Source: Oscillospiraceae bacterium (GTDB lineage: Bacteria > Bacillota > Clostridia > Oscillospirales > Ruminococcaceae). Taken from it: a DNA stretch of 9,390 bases. The notes beneath the pieces were generated by a model that was not told where the DNA came from, made no database searches, and saw only the letters and a list, made by a program, of their open reading frames with translations. Both the position numbers and the translations under genes were made by a program. Shown piece after piece: positions 1 to 6,474 of the stretch (positions are counted from its first letter, which is position 1; the number at the start of each line of letters is the position of its first letter). Location of the stretch: assembly GCA_019420135.1 (NCBI GenBank), contig JAHZHS010000029.1, positions 6,962 to 16,351 on the forward strand. The letters are read 5' to 3'.

Positions 1-278
1 CGGGCATGGGGGACCTGATCGTCACCTGCACCAGCATGCACAGCCGCAACCTGCACGCCGGTATGCTCATCGGCCACGGAATGTCCGCCGAGGAAGCCAG
101 GAAGGAAGTGGGCCAGGTGGTGGAGGGCATCAACGCCCTGCCCGCAGCCAAGCGCCTGGAGAAGAAATACAAGGTGGAAATGCCCATCGTGGATGTGGTG
201 GATGCCATCCTGTCTGGCAAACTGGCCGCACGGGACGCGGTGGCCTCGCTGATGGGCCGCAACCTGAAGAAAGAGTGA
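1..278 (+). CDS. gpsA: Glycerol-3-phosphate dehydrogenase [NAD(P)+], C-terminal part (partial)
   Basis: This is the C-terminal ~91 residues of a gene that begins upstream of the window; the first full codon is at position 3 and the TGA stop is at 276-278. The reading frame opens with the GMGDLIVTCTSMHSRN segment, a hallmark of the helical substrate-binding domain of GpsA, followed by a glycine-rich AGMLIGHG stretch, VVEGINALPAA and a VEMPIVDVVDAIL helix, all in family order. GpsA reduces dihydroxyacetone phosphate to sn-glycerol-3-phosphate in the cytosol, supplying the backbone for phospholipid synthesis. The N-terminal Rossmann domain is outside the window. The next gene starts 34 nt downstream on the same strand, so the two are probably co-transcribed. 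The family assignment is secure; the N-terminal boundary cannot be seen. Confidence 0.93.
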   Translation, partial: GMGDLIVTCTSMHSRNLHAGMLIGHGMSAEEARKEVGQVVEGINALPAAKRLEKKYKVEMPIVDVVDAILSGKLAARDAVASLMGRNLKKE

Positions 279-279
279 T

Positions 280-295
280 TCCGGCAGCTGCCGGA
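280..295. repeat. 16-bp perfect palindrome between gpsA and the HAD gene
   Basis: TCCGGCAGCTGCCGGA is a perfect inverted repeat just after the gpsA stop codon and just before the AAAAGGAAGG ribosome-binding region of the HAD gene. In RNA it would form a 6-bp GC-rich stem with an AGCT loop. There is no T-tract, so it is not a standard terminator. It could stabilise the upstream mRNA or modulate read-through; the role is inference. Confidence 0.45.
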
Positions 296-312
296 GAAAA
301 GGAAGGTCTGCC

Positions 313-1098
313 ATGATCAAGGCGGTATTTTTCGATATTGACGGGACGCTGGTCAGCTTCAACACCCACCGCATTCCCGACTCCACCAAGCAGGCGCTGA
401 ACCGCATGCGGGAGCGCGGGGTGAAGGTATTCATCGCCAGCGGCCGCCCGCCGGTGCAGATGGGCTTTCTGAAAGAGCTGGTGGACTTTGAATTTGACGG
501 CTACGTGGTCATGAACGGCCAGTACTGCTACGATGCCCAGGGCGTCTACCACCGGGAATCCATCCCCACCGACTCTCTGCGGCAGCTGCTGCCCTACCTG
601 GAACAGACGGGGCTGAGCTGCAGCTTTGTGGAGCTGGATTATGTCTATATCAACCGTATTACCCAGCCTGTAGTGGATCTGTATGATATGCTGGGCGGCA
701 CCGCCCGCATGGAGCCCACCGGCGATCCCGCCCGCTCCCTGACGCACACCACCTACCAGCTCAGCGCCTTCCTGCCCAGAGAGGAGGAGGGCACCCTGAT
801 GGAACACCTGCCCGGCTGCAAGGCAGCCCGCTGGAACCCCTATTTCACCGACATCATCCCCGCGGACGGCGGCAAGCCGGTGGGGCTGCAAAAGACGCTG
901 GAGCGCTACGGCATCCGGCAGGAGGAATCCATGGCCTTCGGGGACGGCGGCAACGACATCGATATGCTGCGCTATGCGGGGATCGGCGTTGCCATGGGCA
1001 ATGCCACCGACGACGTCAAGCAGGCTGCCGACTACGTCACCGCTGAGGTGGATGGAGACGGTGTCCAGCGGGCACTGGAATACTTCGGCGTGATCTGA
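313..1098 (+). CDS. Cof-type HAD-IIB family phosphatase
   Basis: This 261-residue protein has all four HAD motifs: FFDIDGT at residues 6-12 (nucleophile Asp8, acid/base Asp10), the Ser43 of ASGR as motif II, Lys188 in DGGKPVG as motif III, and GDGGNDIDML at 210-219 (metal-binding Asp211 and Asp215) as motif IV. The roughly 110-residue insert between motifs II and III fits the C2B cap of the Cof/YidA-like subfamily. These are cytosolic Mg2+-dependent phosphatases acting on sugar phosphates, nucleotides or flavin precursors; the substrate cannot be read from sequence. The ATG is preceded by AAAAGGAAGG at 297-306 with good spacing. It lies 34 nt after gpsA and 34 nt before the oxidoreductase, which suggests one operon but does not define a pathway. 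Confidence 0.92.
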   Translation: MIKAVFFDIDGTLVSFNTHRIPDSTKQALNRMRERGVKVFIASGRPPVQMGFLKELVDFEFDGYVVMNGQYCYDAQGVYHRESIPTDSLRQLLPYLEQTGLSCSFVELDYVYINRITQPVVDLYDMLGGTARMEPTGDPARSLTHTTYQLSAFLPREEEGTLMEHLPGCKAARWNPYFTDIIPADGGKPVGLQKTLERYGIRQEESMAFGDGGNDIDMLRYAGIGVAMGNATDDVKQAADYVTAEVDGDGVQRALEYFGVI

Positions 1099-1132
1099 GG
1101 CTGCGTTTTTCCCGCACAGAAAGGAGTGTCCT

Positions 1133-2125
1133 ATGAGCAGACAGCTGAATCTGGCAGTCATCTCCACCAGCCGCATTGTGGCAGAGTTTGTGCAGCATCT
1201 GGAAGAAATGCCCGAGATCTCGGTCCGGGCACTCTGCTGCCGTCCCCAGAGCCGTCCCAAAGCGGAACAGTGGGCGGAGCAGTACGGCATTCCCGCCCTC
1301 TACACCGATGAGGCGGAGTTGCTGGCAGCGGGCGGCTTCGACGCCGTCTACATCGGCACCGCCAACCACCTCCACTATGACACGGCCCGGCGGGTACTGG
1401 AGGCCGGGTATTCGGTCATTCTGGAAAAGCCCTTCACTCCCACCGCCGCCGAGGCCCGGGCCCTGTTTGAGCTGGCGGACCAGAAGCAGGTTTTTCTGTT
1501 GGAAGCCATCACCACGCCCTATCTGCCGGCCTACCGCTTTCTCCAGGAACAGCTTTCCGCCATCGGCCCGGTGCGTGGGGCCATGGCCAGCTTTTGCGCC
1601 CGCAGCCGCCGGTATGACGACTACCTCCAGGGCATCTGGAATACCACCTTTGACCCTGCCTGTGCGGGCGGAGCCCTGTATGACATGAATGTCTACAACC
1701 TGCACTATCTGTGGGGATTGCTGGGCAGCCCGGTGCAGTGCACCTACCATCCCACGCGGGGAAGGGGAGGCATTGACACGGCGGGGCTGGCGGTGCTGCA
1801 ATATCCCGAGTTTGCCGCCGCCTGCCTGGCGTCCAAGGATTCGGACGGGGAGAGCGGCTGTGTCATTCAGGGCACCGAGGGCCGCCTGGTCCTGCACGGA
1901 GGCACCAACGCCCTGGAGGAGGTGTACAGCGTGACCCACTCCCACCGGGGCGGGGGAGTCCGCACCGATGCCCCCCGGGCGGACCGTCACCGCATGGCCT
2001 ACGAATTCGCCGCCTTTGCCCGCATCCTCACGGAGCAGGACCGAACCGCCGAGGCTGAGGCCCGCCGCCGTACCCTGGCGGTCATGGATATGATCGACGC
2101 CCTGCGCGCCCACGTCTGCGGCTGA
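1133..2125 (+). CDS. Gfo/Idh/MocA family oxidoreductase (dihydrodiol dehydrogenase-like)
   Basis: This 330-residue protein has the two-domain layout of the Gfo/Idh/MocA family: an N-terminal NAD(P)-binding Rossmann fold, with the first strand-turn reading AVISTSRIVAEF (a degenerate form of the usual GxGxxA), TANHLH at 76-81, and the signature EKP at 98-100 whose Lys99 is the conserved catalytic lysine. The second-domain motif GGALYDMNVYNLH (179-191) places a Tyr (188) where many members have His, as in the trans-dihydrodiol dehydrogenase branch. Such enzymes oxidise or reduce sugars, inositols or diols; the substrate is unknown here. The ATG follows AAAGGAG at about 1121-1127. It is the last gene of the plus-strand cluster and is followed by a strong hairpin terminator. 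Family is certain, substrate is not. Confidence 0.9.
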   Translation: MSRQLNLAVISTSRIVAEFVQHLEEMPEISVRALCCRPQSRPKAEQWAEQYGIPALYTDEAELLAAGGFDAVYIGTANHLHYDTARRVLEAGYSVILEKPFTPTAAEARALFELADQKQVFLLEAITTPYLPAYRFLQEQLSAIGPVRGAMASFCARSRRYDDYLQGIWNTTFDPACAGGALYDMNVYNLHYLWGLLGSPVQCTYHPTRGRGGIDTAGLAVLQYPEFAAACLASKDSDGESGCVIQGTEGRLVLHGGTNALEEVYSVTHSHRGGGVRTDAPRADRHRMAYEFAAFARILTEQDRTAEAEARRRTLAVMDMIDALRAHVCG

Positions 2126-2146
2126 GCCGCTTGCCAACAGACCAAT

Positions 2147-2203
2147 AACAGCCGCGGAACATCCCGGGAGAACTCTCCCCGGCGGATGTTCCGCGGCTGT
2201 TTT
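2147..2203 (+). terminator. Intrinsic terminator after the oxidoreductase gene
   Basis: The arms at 2147-2164 (AACAGCCGCGGAACATCC) and 2184-2201 are perfectly complementary over 18 bp. The enclosed loop carries a further GGGAG/CTCCC stem (2166-2170 with 2175-2179). The right arm runs into TTTT at 2200-2203, so termination is best supported for plus-strand transcripts. It lies between two convergent genes and may also limit read-through from the minus-strand AlkD-like gene, although the minus strand lacks a clear T-run. Confidence 0.85.
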
Positions 2204-2223
2204 GCGTGGATGAGAATGGCACC

Positions 2224-2931
2224 TCAGACGGACTTTCCGGGCTTGCGGCGCAGGGTGCGCAGATAAGCTTTCTGTTCCGGGGAGATGCGGTAGCTCTCGA
2301 TGGCCTTCTGGATGGTCTTATTGTGGACCCACAGAGGGAGGCGCCCCTCCTCCAGAAAGGGCAGCGCCGCTTCCGGCTGCTTGGCCATGGCGGTGGCAAA
2401 GTACCAGGCAATCATCATGTTGATATAGTACTCCTCGCTCCGGATCTCTGCCGCCCAGTCCAGCCACTGGGGGACAAAGGCGTCGTCCAGATAAAACTGC
2501 AGCAGCATTCCCAGGGCAAAGCGCACGGTATAGGTGCGGCCGCTGTCCAGCCAGCGCCGGATCTGCCCCGGCAGGGCGTCGGGATGGCGGCGGAACGCCC
2601 GGGGGCTTAGCAGGTCGCAGGTGGCCCAGTTGTCCACAAAGGGCAGAAAGGCCTCCAGGGCGGCCACCGTCTCCCCGTAATCCCGCAGGGTGCAGATCAG
2701 CAGTCCGTGGAGGTTGTTTTCCTCGTAGTAGGTGTGGGGCAGCACCGAGAGAAAGACTTCGGCGGTGTCGCTGCCCCGGTATTCGGCTGCCAGTTTGCGC
2801 AGCAGCGGCATCCGTACCCCGATGACCGTCTCGGGCGGTACGGTGGGCATCAGCTTGGCCTGGAAGGCCTGATATTCCTTGTCCTGCAGGGCAAACAGCC
2901 TTGCCTGGATTTCTTCCACAGCGGGATTCAC
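2224..2931 (-). CDS. DNA alkylation repair protein, AlkD-like glycosylase
   Basis: The 235-residue product matches the AlkD family (all-helical HEAT-like repeats), monofunctional glycosylases that excise N3- and N7-alkylpurines. By eye the residues known from Bacillus cereus AlkD are in place: FVDNWATCD gives Trp102 and Asp106 (equivalent to Trp109 and Asp113), Arg137 in TVRFALG (Arg148) and Trp176 in MIAWYFA (Trp187), with the same 4- and 39-residue spacings for the first and last pairs. I chose the GTG at 2931-2929 rather than an ATG 18 codons upstream, because AAAGGGAGGG (2950-2941) sits about 9 nt before the GTG and the longer N-terminus (MHRCIGRCKR...) would cover the palindrome and lacks family character. 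It is transcribed alone, convergent with the oxidoreductase and divergent from the YczE-like gene. Confidence 0.9.
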   Translation of the reverse strand: MNPAVEEIQARLFALQDKEYQAFQAKLMPTVPPETVIGVRMPLLRKLAAEYRGSDTAEVFLSVLPHTYYEENNLHGLLICTLRDYGETVAALEAFLPFVDNWATCDLLSPRAFRRHPDALPGQIRRWLDSGRTYTVRFALGMLLQFYLDDAFVPQWLDWAAEIRSEEYYINMMIAWYFATAMAKQPEAALPFLEEGRLPLWVHNKTIQKAIESYRISPEQKAYLRTLRRKPGKSV

Positions 2932-2968
2932 GGATGAATTCCCTCCCTTTGCAATCCTTTTACAGCGA

Positions 2969-2988
2969 CCGATGCACCGGTGCATCGG
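2969..2988. promoter_or_regulatory. 20-bp perfect palindrome in the AlkD-like gene leader
   Basis: CCGATGCACCGGTGCATCGG is perfectly symmetric and lies about 12 nt downstream of the predicted -10 hexamer, at roughly +6 to +25 of the minus-strand transcript. A third related half-site (GGATGC, 2990-2995) abuts it. The position fits either a repressor operator or a 5' UTR hairpin (8-bp stem, CCGG loop). I do not recognise the regulator. Confidence 0.6.
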
Positions 2989-2999
2989 CGGATGCCTGC

Positions 3000-3028
3000 A
3001 TTATACCATATCCGCAGCGAAGGGACAA
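3000..3028 (-). promoter_or_regulatory. Sigma-A-type promoter of the AlkD-like gene
   Basis: On the minus strand TTGTCC (3028-3023) and a consensus TATAAT (3005-3000) are separated by exactly 17 bp. The predicted start is near 2993, giving a leader of about 60 nt that contains the 20-bp palindrome and then the AAAGGGAGGG ribosome-binding site. Confidence 0.75.
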
Positions 3029-3082
3029 ACAGCCGCCTCACACAGAGCAAAACGCTGTGCATGGCAGGGAACGGCTTCGCGG

Positions 3083-3100
3083 AGCTTTGTGCACAATGCT
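3083..3100. promoter_or_regulatory. Near-perfect palindrome upstream of the YczE-like gene promoter
   Basis: AGCTTTGTGCACAATGCT is an 18-bp inverted repeat with one mismatched pair and a perfect TTGTGCACAA core (3087-3096). It ends 2 nt before the predicted -35 hexamer, a usual position for an activator or repressor site. The function is inferred from position and symmetry only. Confidence 0.35.
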
Positions 3101-3102
3101 TC

Positions 3103-3130
3103 TTGATTTTGCCGTGTGGCGAACTATAAT
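3103..3130 (+). promoter_or_regulatory. Sigma-A-type promoter of the YczE-like gene
   Basis: TTGATT (3103-3108) and a consensus TATAAT (3125-3130) are separated by 16 bp. The expected start is near 3137, giving a leader of about 28 nt with GGGAG (3152-3156) ahead of the ATG. Confidence 0.7.
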
Positions 3131-3164
3131 GGAAATTGGTATCATAAATATGGGAGAATGAAAC

Positions 3165-3815
3165 ATGACAACGAAAATTTCCGGATTGGTCAAACGGTAT
3201 GTAATGCTCTGCGTGGGGCTGGCGATCATGGCTTTCGGAGTGGGCTTTTCCATCAAGGCCGGGCTGGGCACATCGCCCATTTCCAGCCTGCCGTATGTGC
3301 TCAGCCGCCTGACGCCCTTCACGGTGGGTGTCACCACCATCATGATGCACGTCACCCTGATCCTGCTGCAGATCCTGCTTCTGCGCAAAAAATACGACCC
3401 GGTGCAGCTCATGCAGCTGCCGGTGGCACTGATCTTCGGATCCCTGACCGACTTTGCCGTCTGGGCGCTGGATGGCGTCTCAGCGGGCAATTACCTGGAA
3501 CAGTGGCTCCTCTGCGCGGTGGGCATTGTGCTGGTGGGCGTCGGCGTCAGCATGGAGGTCACCGCCAACGTGGTGACCCTGGCCGGCGAGGGCATGGTGC
3601 TGGCCGTCTGCAAGGTGTTCCCGGTAAAGTTTGCCAACGCCAAGATCGGAATTGAGGTTACCCTGGAGGGAATTGCCTCCACCGTGTCGCTCGTGGTCCT
3701 CCACCAGCTGGAAGGAGTGCGGGAAGGCACCGTGGCCGCCGCCATTCTGGTGGGCATGACCGCCCGCCAGGTCAACAAGCCCATGAAGCAGATCGCCGAC
3801 CGCCTCTTTGGCTGA
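3165..3815 (+). CDS. YczE/DUF6198 family integral membrane protein
   Basis: This 216-residue protein is very hydrophobic, with about five membrane segments (near residues 12-30, 55-74, 84-103, 113-130 and 165-180, plus a hydrophobic stretch at 188-200). It carries the hallmarks of the YczE/YyaS/YitT-like group: GVGFSIKAGLGTSPISSLP near residues 25-43 and MEVTANVVTLAGEGMVLAV at 130-148. The molecular function of this family is not established; it is widespread in Firmicutes, and Bacillus YczE has been linked to production of secondary metabolites. The ATG follows GGGAG with 8 nt spacing. It is a single-gene unit with its own promoter and a strong terminator. Family is well supported; the substrate, if it is a transporter, is unknown. 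Confidence 0.85.
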   Translation: MTTKISGLVKRYVMLCVGLAIMAFGVGFSIKAGLGTSPISSLPYVLSRLTPFTVGVTTIMMHVTLILLQILLLRKKYDPVQLMQLPVALIFGSLTDFAVWALDGVSAGNYLEQWLLCAVGIVLVGVGVSMEVTANVVTLAGEGMVLAVCKVFPVKFANAKIGIEVTLEGIASTVSLVVLHQLEGVREGTVAAAILVGMTARQVNKPMKQIADRLFG

Positions 3816-3825
3816 ACTGGCAGAT

Positions 3826-3866
3826 AAAAAGAGAAGCAGCCCTCCGGGAGAGCTGCTTCTCTTTTT
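3826..3866. terminator. Bidirectional intrinsic terminator
   Basis: The left arm AAAAAGAGAAGCAGC (3826-3840) pairs perfectly over 15 bp with the right arm (3852-3866) across an 11-nt loop. A-rich and T-rich ends on the two arms give a T-tract in both directions, so it can end the plus-strand YczE-like transcript and the convergent minus-strand DUF368 transcript. Confidence 0.9.
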
Positions 3867-3892
3867 GTATGTATTGCGGGGGAGGGCCAGAC

Positions 3893-4780
3893 TCAGCCTT
3901 CCTCCTTGGAACCCATGAGCCAGGTGATCCAGGCGCCCAGGGCCGCCAGCACCAGGCCGATGATGAGCTCAGGCACGGAGAATCCGCTGAGTGCGTCGGC
4001 CGAGTAGAGGATGGCGAAGGGGGAGGAGACGATCAGACCGATGATGGCTGCATAGGTCTGGCAGGGGAAGCGGTTGAAGAGGTACTCGATGATCTTGGCA
4101 ATGAGGAAGATGCCCAGCACCACACCGATGGCAAAGGGAGCCAGCAGCAGGCAGTTGTTGATGACGCCGCCGAGGTCCAGATCCTTGAGCATGGTGACGG
4201 TGCCGGTAACCAGGGAGAGGATGGTGCTGTAATAGCCCAGTACCATCAGCACCATGCTGCCGGAGACGCCGGGGATGACCATGGTGGCGCTGGCAATCAG
4301 GCCCAGCAGGAACAGCAGGATGACGGTGCCGAAATCCACCGACAGGGTTTTGATGGCGCCCTCGGAGCCCTGCAGCAGGGGCAGGCCGATGCCGATGGCC
4401 AGCAGCACCAGGAAGGAAATGACCTCGCCCACACCGATGCGGCGGCCGGGGGTCTTTTTCAGATTCTTCCGCAGGCTGAGCCACAGGATGGGCAATCCGC
4501 CCAGAATGAGGCCCACAAAGGTCAGGCAGGTAGCCAGCACATGGTTGGCCAGCAGATACTCCAGCAAAAAGCCGAAGCCCACGATGCCGATGACCATGCC
4601 GATGCCCAGAGGAATGAGCAGCTTCATGCTCTGCTTGAAGTGCTTGAACAGGCCGGTGACCGCGCTGATGAGCTTGTCGTAGATGCCCATGGACACCGCC
4701 ATGGTACCGCCCGACACGCCGGGAATGACGTTGGCGATACCAATGACGATACCGCGGAGGATATTCAGTACAGCATTCAT
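3893..4780 (-). CDS. DUF368 family membrane protein, PopT-type undecaprenyl-phosphate translocase candidate
   Basis: The 295-residue polytopic protein carries two copies of the DUF368 signature, VIPGVSGG at residues 18-25 and VIPGVSGS at 168-175, each opening one half of the protein. This indicates an internal repeat probably arranged as an inverted membrane duplication. Hydrophobic segments fill most of the chain, with a basic loop (LRKNLKKTPGRR, 103-114) in the middle. Characterised DUF368 proteins (PopT) of Vibrio cholerae and Staphylococcus aureus recycle the lipid carrier undecaprenyl phosphate across the cytoplasmic membrane for peptidoglycan and other envelope polymers; the same role is inferred here from family membership. 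The ATG follows AAAGGAAAG on the minus strand. It stands alone between a bidirectional terminator and its own promoter. Confidence 0.88.
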   Translation of the reverse strand: MNAVLNILRGIVIGIANVIPGVSGGTMAVSMGIYDKLISAVTGLFKHFKQSMKLLIPLGIGMVIGIVGFGFLLEYLLANHVLATCLTFVGLILGGLPILWLSLRKNLKKTPGRRIGVGEVISFLVLLAIGIGLPLLQGSEGAIKTLSVDFGTVILLFLLGLIASATMVIPGVSGSMVLMVLGYYSTILSLVTGTVTMLKDLDLGGVINNCLLLAPFAIGVVLGIFLIAKIIEYLFNRFPCQTYAAIIGLIVSSPFAILYSADALSGFSVPELIIGLVLAALGAWITWLMGSKEEG

Positions 4781-4877
4781 AAGAATATGCTTTCCTTTCT
4801 GTGGGAGATTTTTGTGCGGATCAGGCGGGCCCGGGAGGACGGCGGGAAAATCCGCCGCATCAGACCCGCAATTTTTA

Positions 4878-4906
4878 ATTTTACCCTATTTGTGCCCTGG
4901 GCGCAA
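4878..4906 (-). promoter_or_regulatory. Probable promoter of the DUF368 gene
   Basis: On the minus strand TTGCGC (4906-4901) and TAAAAT (4883-4878) are 17 bp apart, within an AT-rich patch that contrasts with the surrounding GC-rich DNA. The leader would be about 90 nt. A GCCAAA/TTTGGC inverted repeat (4907-4912 and 4923-4928) lies immediately upstream of the -35. Confidence 0.5.
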
Positions 4907-4984
4907 GCCAAAAACGAGATTCTTTGGCGTTTTTTCGAAACTTTTCCCGCTGCCTGCCGTCAGATGTCCCGGCAATGCCCAAAA

Positions 4985-5003
4985 CCGGGAAGAACCATCC
5001 CGG
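4985..5003 (-). terminator. Secondary terminator-like hairpin
   Basis: CCGGGA (4985-4990) and TCCCGG (4998-5003) form a 6-bp stem around a 7-nt loop. On the minus strand it is followed by TTTT. It lies just beyond the main terminator of the EFR1 operon, so it may be a backup terminator. Confidence 0.45.
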
Positions 5004-5007
5004 CAGC

Positions 5008-5045
5008 AAAACAGGCGGTGCTGTTGCGTCGGCACCGCCTGTTTT
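5008..5045 (-). terminator. Intrinsic terminator of the Crp/acetyltransferase/EFR1 operon
   Basis: AAAACAGGCGGTGC (5008-5021) pairs perfectly over 14 bp with 5032-5045 around a 10-nt loop. On the minus strand the hairpin starts immediately after the TGA of the EFR1 gene and ends in TTTT. Confidence 0.85.
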
Positions 5046-5804
5046 TCAGGATTCTTTTTCTGCAGGGCACTGGTAGCGGGCCTTGCCCCGGGTGGACTTT
5101 CCGTATTCGATGGCCTCGGCAGGGCAGCCGCTGATGCAGGCCATGCAGTGGGTGCAATGCTCCCCCCAGACCGGACGGCCGTTTTCCATGCGGATGTTGC
5201 CCAGGGGACAGACCTTCTCGCACTTGCCGCAGGAGACGCAGGCATCCGAGACGGTGAATTTCTTGGGCTGCATGTTGAAGCGGTAGAAAAGCGTGTTCAC
5301 CACGCCGGATTTGAGCTTATCGGCAAAACCGGGAGTATGCTCGGTGGCATCCTTGCCGGCCAGGATGCGGTCGGCACAGCTGCGCAGAACGGCGGGGGCT
5401 GCAGCCAGCAGTTTCTGCGTCTCCTCCTCGGTGGGAGCAGGGAAGAGGACGATATAGTTGTCCGGCATCACGACGGAGAAGGTGCCGTGGCAGACAAGAC
5501 CCATCGCCTCGCACAGGGCACGGTTGGCGGCAGGAGCGTTGCCCACCTCGCCGCCGCAGGTCATGACAAAGTAGGCATCCCGGCTACCGGAAAGCCTGGC
5601 ACTGCGAAGAAAACCGGCGAAAGCGCGGGGGATCTGCCAGCAATAGGTGGGGCAGACAAAGACCCAGGGCTTCTGGGAGGAAAACTCTCCCGCAATGCCA
5701 TCGCGGATATAGCGGAAGGCGTCCACACAGTCGTCCTGCAGATATTCCGCCAGCAGGCGGGCGCAATACCGGCTGTTGCCGGTGCCGGAAAAGTAAAGGA
5801 TCAT
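5046..5804 (-). CDS. EFR1 family flavodoxin/ferredoxin (2x[4Fe-4S])
   Basis: The 252-residue protein starts with a flavodoxin-like domain: ILYFSGTGNS at residues 2-11 is the FMN-phosphate loop, FVCPTYCWQIPR is at 49-60 and VMTCGGEVGNA at 80-90. It ends in a bacterial-type ferredoxin domain with two cysteine sets, C189-C192-C195-C199P and C217-C220-C223-C227P, each expected to bind a [4Fe-4S] cluster. This architecture defines the EFR1 group common in Clostridia. It is a cytosolic electron carrier or flavin-dependent reductase whose partner is not established. The ATG is preceded by AAGGAGG on the minus strand. It is the last gene after the acetyltransferase (47 nt gap) and is followed directly by a strong terminator. 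Confidence 0.9.
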   Translation of the reverse strand: MILYFSGTGNSRYCARLLAEYLQDDCVDAFRYIRDGIAGEFSSQKPWVFVCPTYCWQIPRAFAGFLRSARLSGSRDAYFVMTCGGEVGNAPAANRALCEAMGLVCHGTFSVVMPDNYIVLFPAPTEEETQKLLAAAPAVLRSCADRILAGKDATEHTPGFADKLKSGVVNTLFYRFNMQPKKFTVSDACVSCGKCEKVCPLGNIRMENGRPVWGEHCTHCMACISGCPAEAIEYGKSTRGKARYQCPAEKES

Positions 5805-5851
5805 AAAAGATCAGCCTCCTTGAAAAGGGATGCACGGTGGGAACGGGAAAA

Positions 5852-6445
5852 TCAGAATGCCATCTGGTCCGGGGCGATGCGGTCTTTTTCAGTGACCGGA
5901 CGGATGGGGCGGCAGGGGGAACCCGCGGCCACCACGCCGGCGGGAATGTCGTGAGTGACCACGCTGCCCGCGCCGATGACCGAGCCCTTGCCGATGGTGA
6001 CGCCTCCGCAGACTACCGAGTTGGCGCCGATCCAGACATCGTCCTCCAGTGTGATGGGGGCGGAAGTGCTGATGCCCTCCGAGCGCTGGGCGGCATCAAC
6101 GGAATGGCCGGAGCAGGCCAGACAGACGCCCGGTGCAATGAAGGCACCCGCCCCGATGTGAACGGGGGAGGTGTCCAGGATGATGCAGTTGTAATTGATG
6201 ACGGCCAGACCATGGGTGTGGATGTTGAAGCCGTAGTCACAGTGAAAGGTGGGCTCAATGAAAGTCAGGGGAGAACAGCTGCCCAGCAGCTGCTCCAGAA
6301 TTTCCCGGCGGCGCTGGGGCTGATCGGGAGGCAGCTGGTTGTATTCCCAGCACAGCCGCTGAGCCTTTGCCTTGAACTCGGGGGGAATGTTTCGGTTTTG
6401 CCCCACATAGCCCTCGGGGCTCTTGAGGATTTCCAACAGATCCAT
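5852..6445 (-). CDS. Sugar O-acetyltransferase, maltose/galactoside acetyltransferase type
   Basis: The 197-residue protein has the layout of Maa/LacA-type acetyltransferases: an N-terminal helical segment (residues 25-60 here), then a left-handed beta helix of hexapeptide repeats. Family landmarks include FHCDYGFNIHTH (68-78), YNCIILD (85-91), VHIGAGAFIAPGV and the C-terminal coil ITLEDDVWIGANSVVCGGVTIGKGSVIGAGSVVTHDIP. His114 in CSGHSVDAAQR sits where the family has its catalytic His (usually THPLD). It transfers acetyl from acetyl-CoA to a hydroxyl of a sugar; the acceptor is unknown. The ATG follows AAAGGAAG with a rather long spacing. It begins 29 nt after the Crp/Fnr gene and ends 47 nt before the EFR1 gene. 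Confidence 0.9.
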   Translation of the reverse strand: MDLLEILKSPEGYVGQNRNIPPEFKAKAQRLCWEYNQLPPDQPQRRREILEQLLGSCSPLTFIEPTFHCDYGFNIHTHGLAVINYNCIILDTSPVHIGAGAFIAPGVCLACSGHSVDAAQRSEGISTSAPITLEDDVWIGANSVVCGGVTIGKGSVIGAGSVVTHDIPAGVVAAGSPCRPIRPVTEKDRIAPDQMAF

Positions 6446-6474
6446 ATTGTATTCCGCTTCCTTTTTTCAATGGG

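Noticed and set aside
130..2137. Two long minus-strand frames (386 and 366 codons) opposite the HAD and oxidoreductase genes
   Set aside because: Both are antisense to genes with intact catalytic motifs and have no recognisable domains.
2932..2985. N-terminal extension of the AlkD-like protein to the ATG at 2985
   Set aside because: The extension would translate the palindrome, has no ribosome-binding site in front and lies almost at the predicted transcription start; the GTG with AAAGGGAGGG is better.
4907..4935. GCCAAA/TTTGGC hairpin followed by GTTTTTT read as a plus-strand terminator
   Set aside because: The stem is only 6 bp and no plus-strand gene ends nearby; it is more likely a promoter-upstream element or chance.
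3869..5134. 421-codon plus-strand frame opposite the DUF368 gene
   Set aside because: Its product is a Gln/Asp/Ala/Gly/His-rich low-complexity translation of the complement of a membrane protein gene; the minus-strand frame has clear DUF368 motifs and a good ribosome-binding site.
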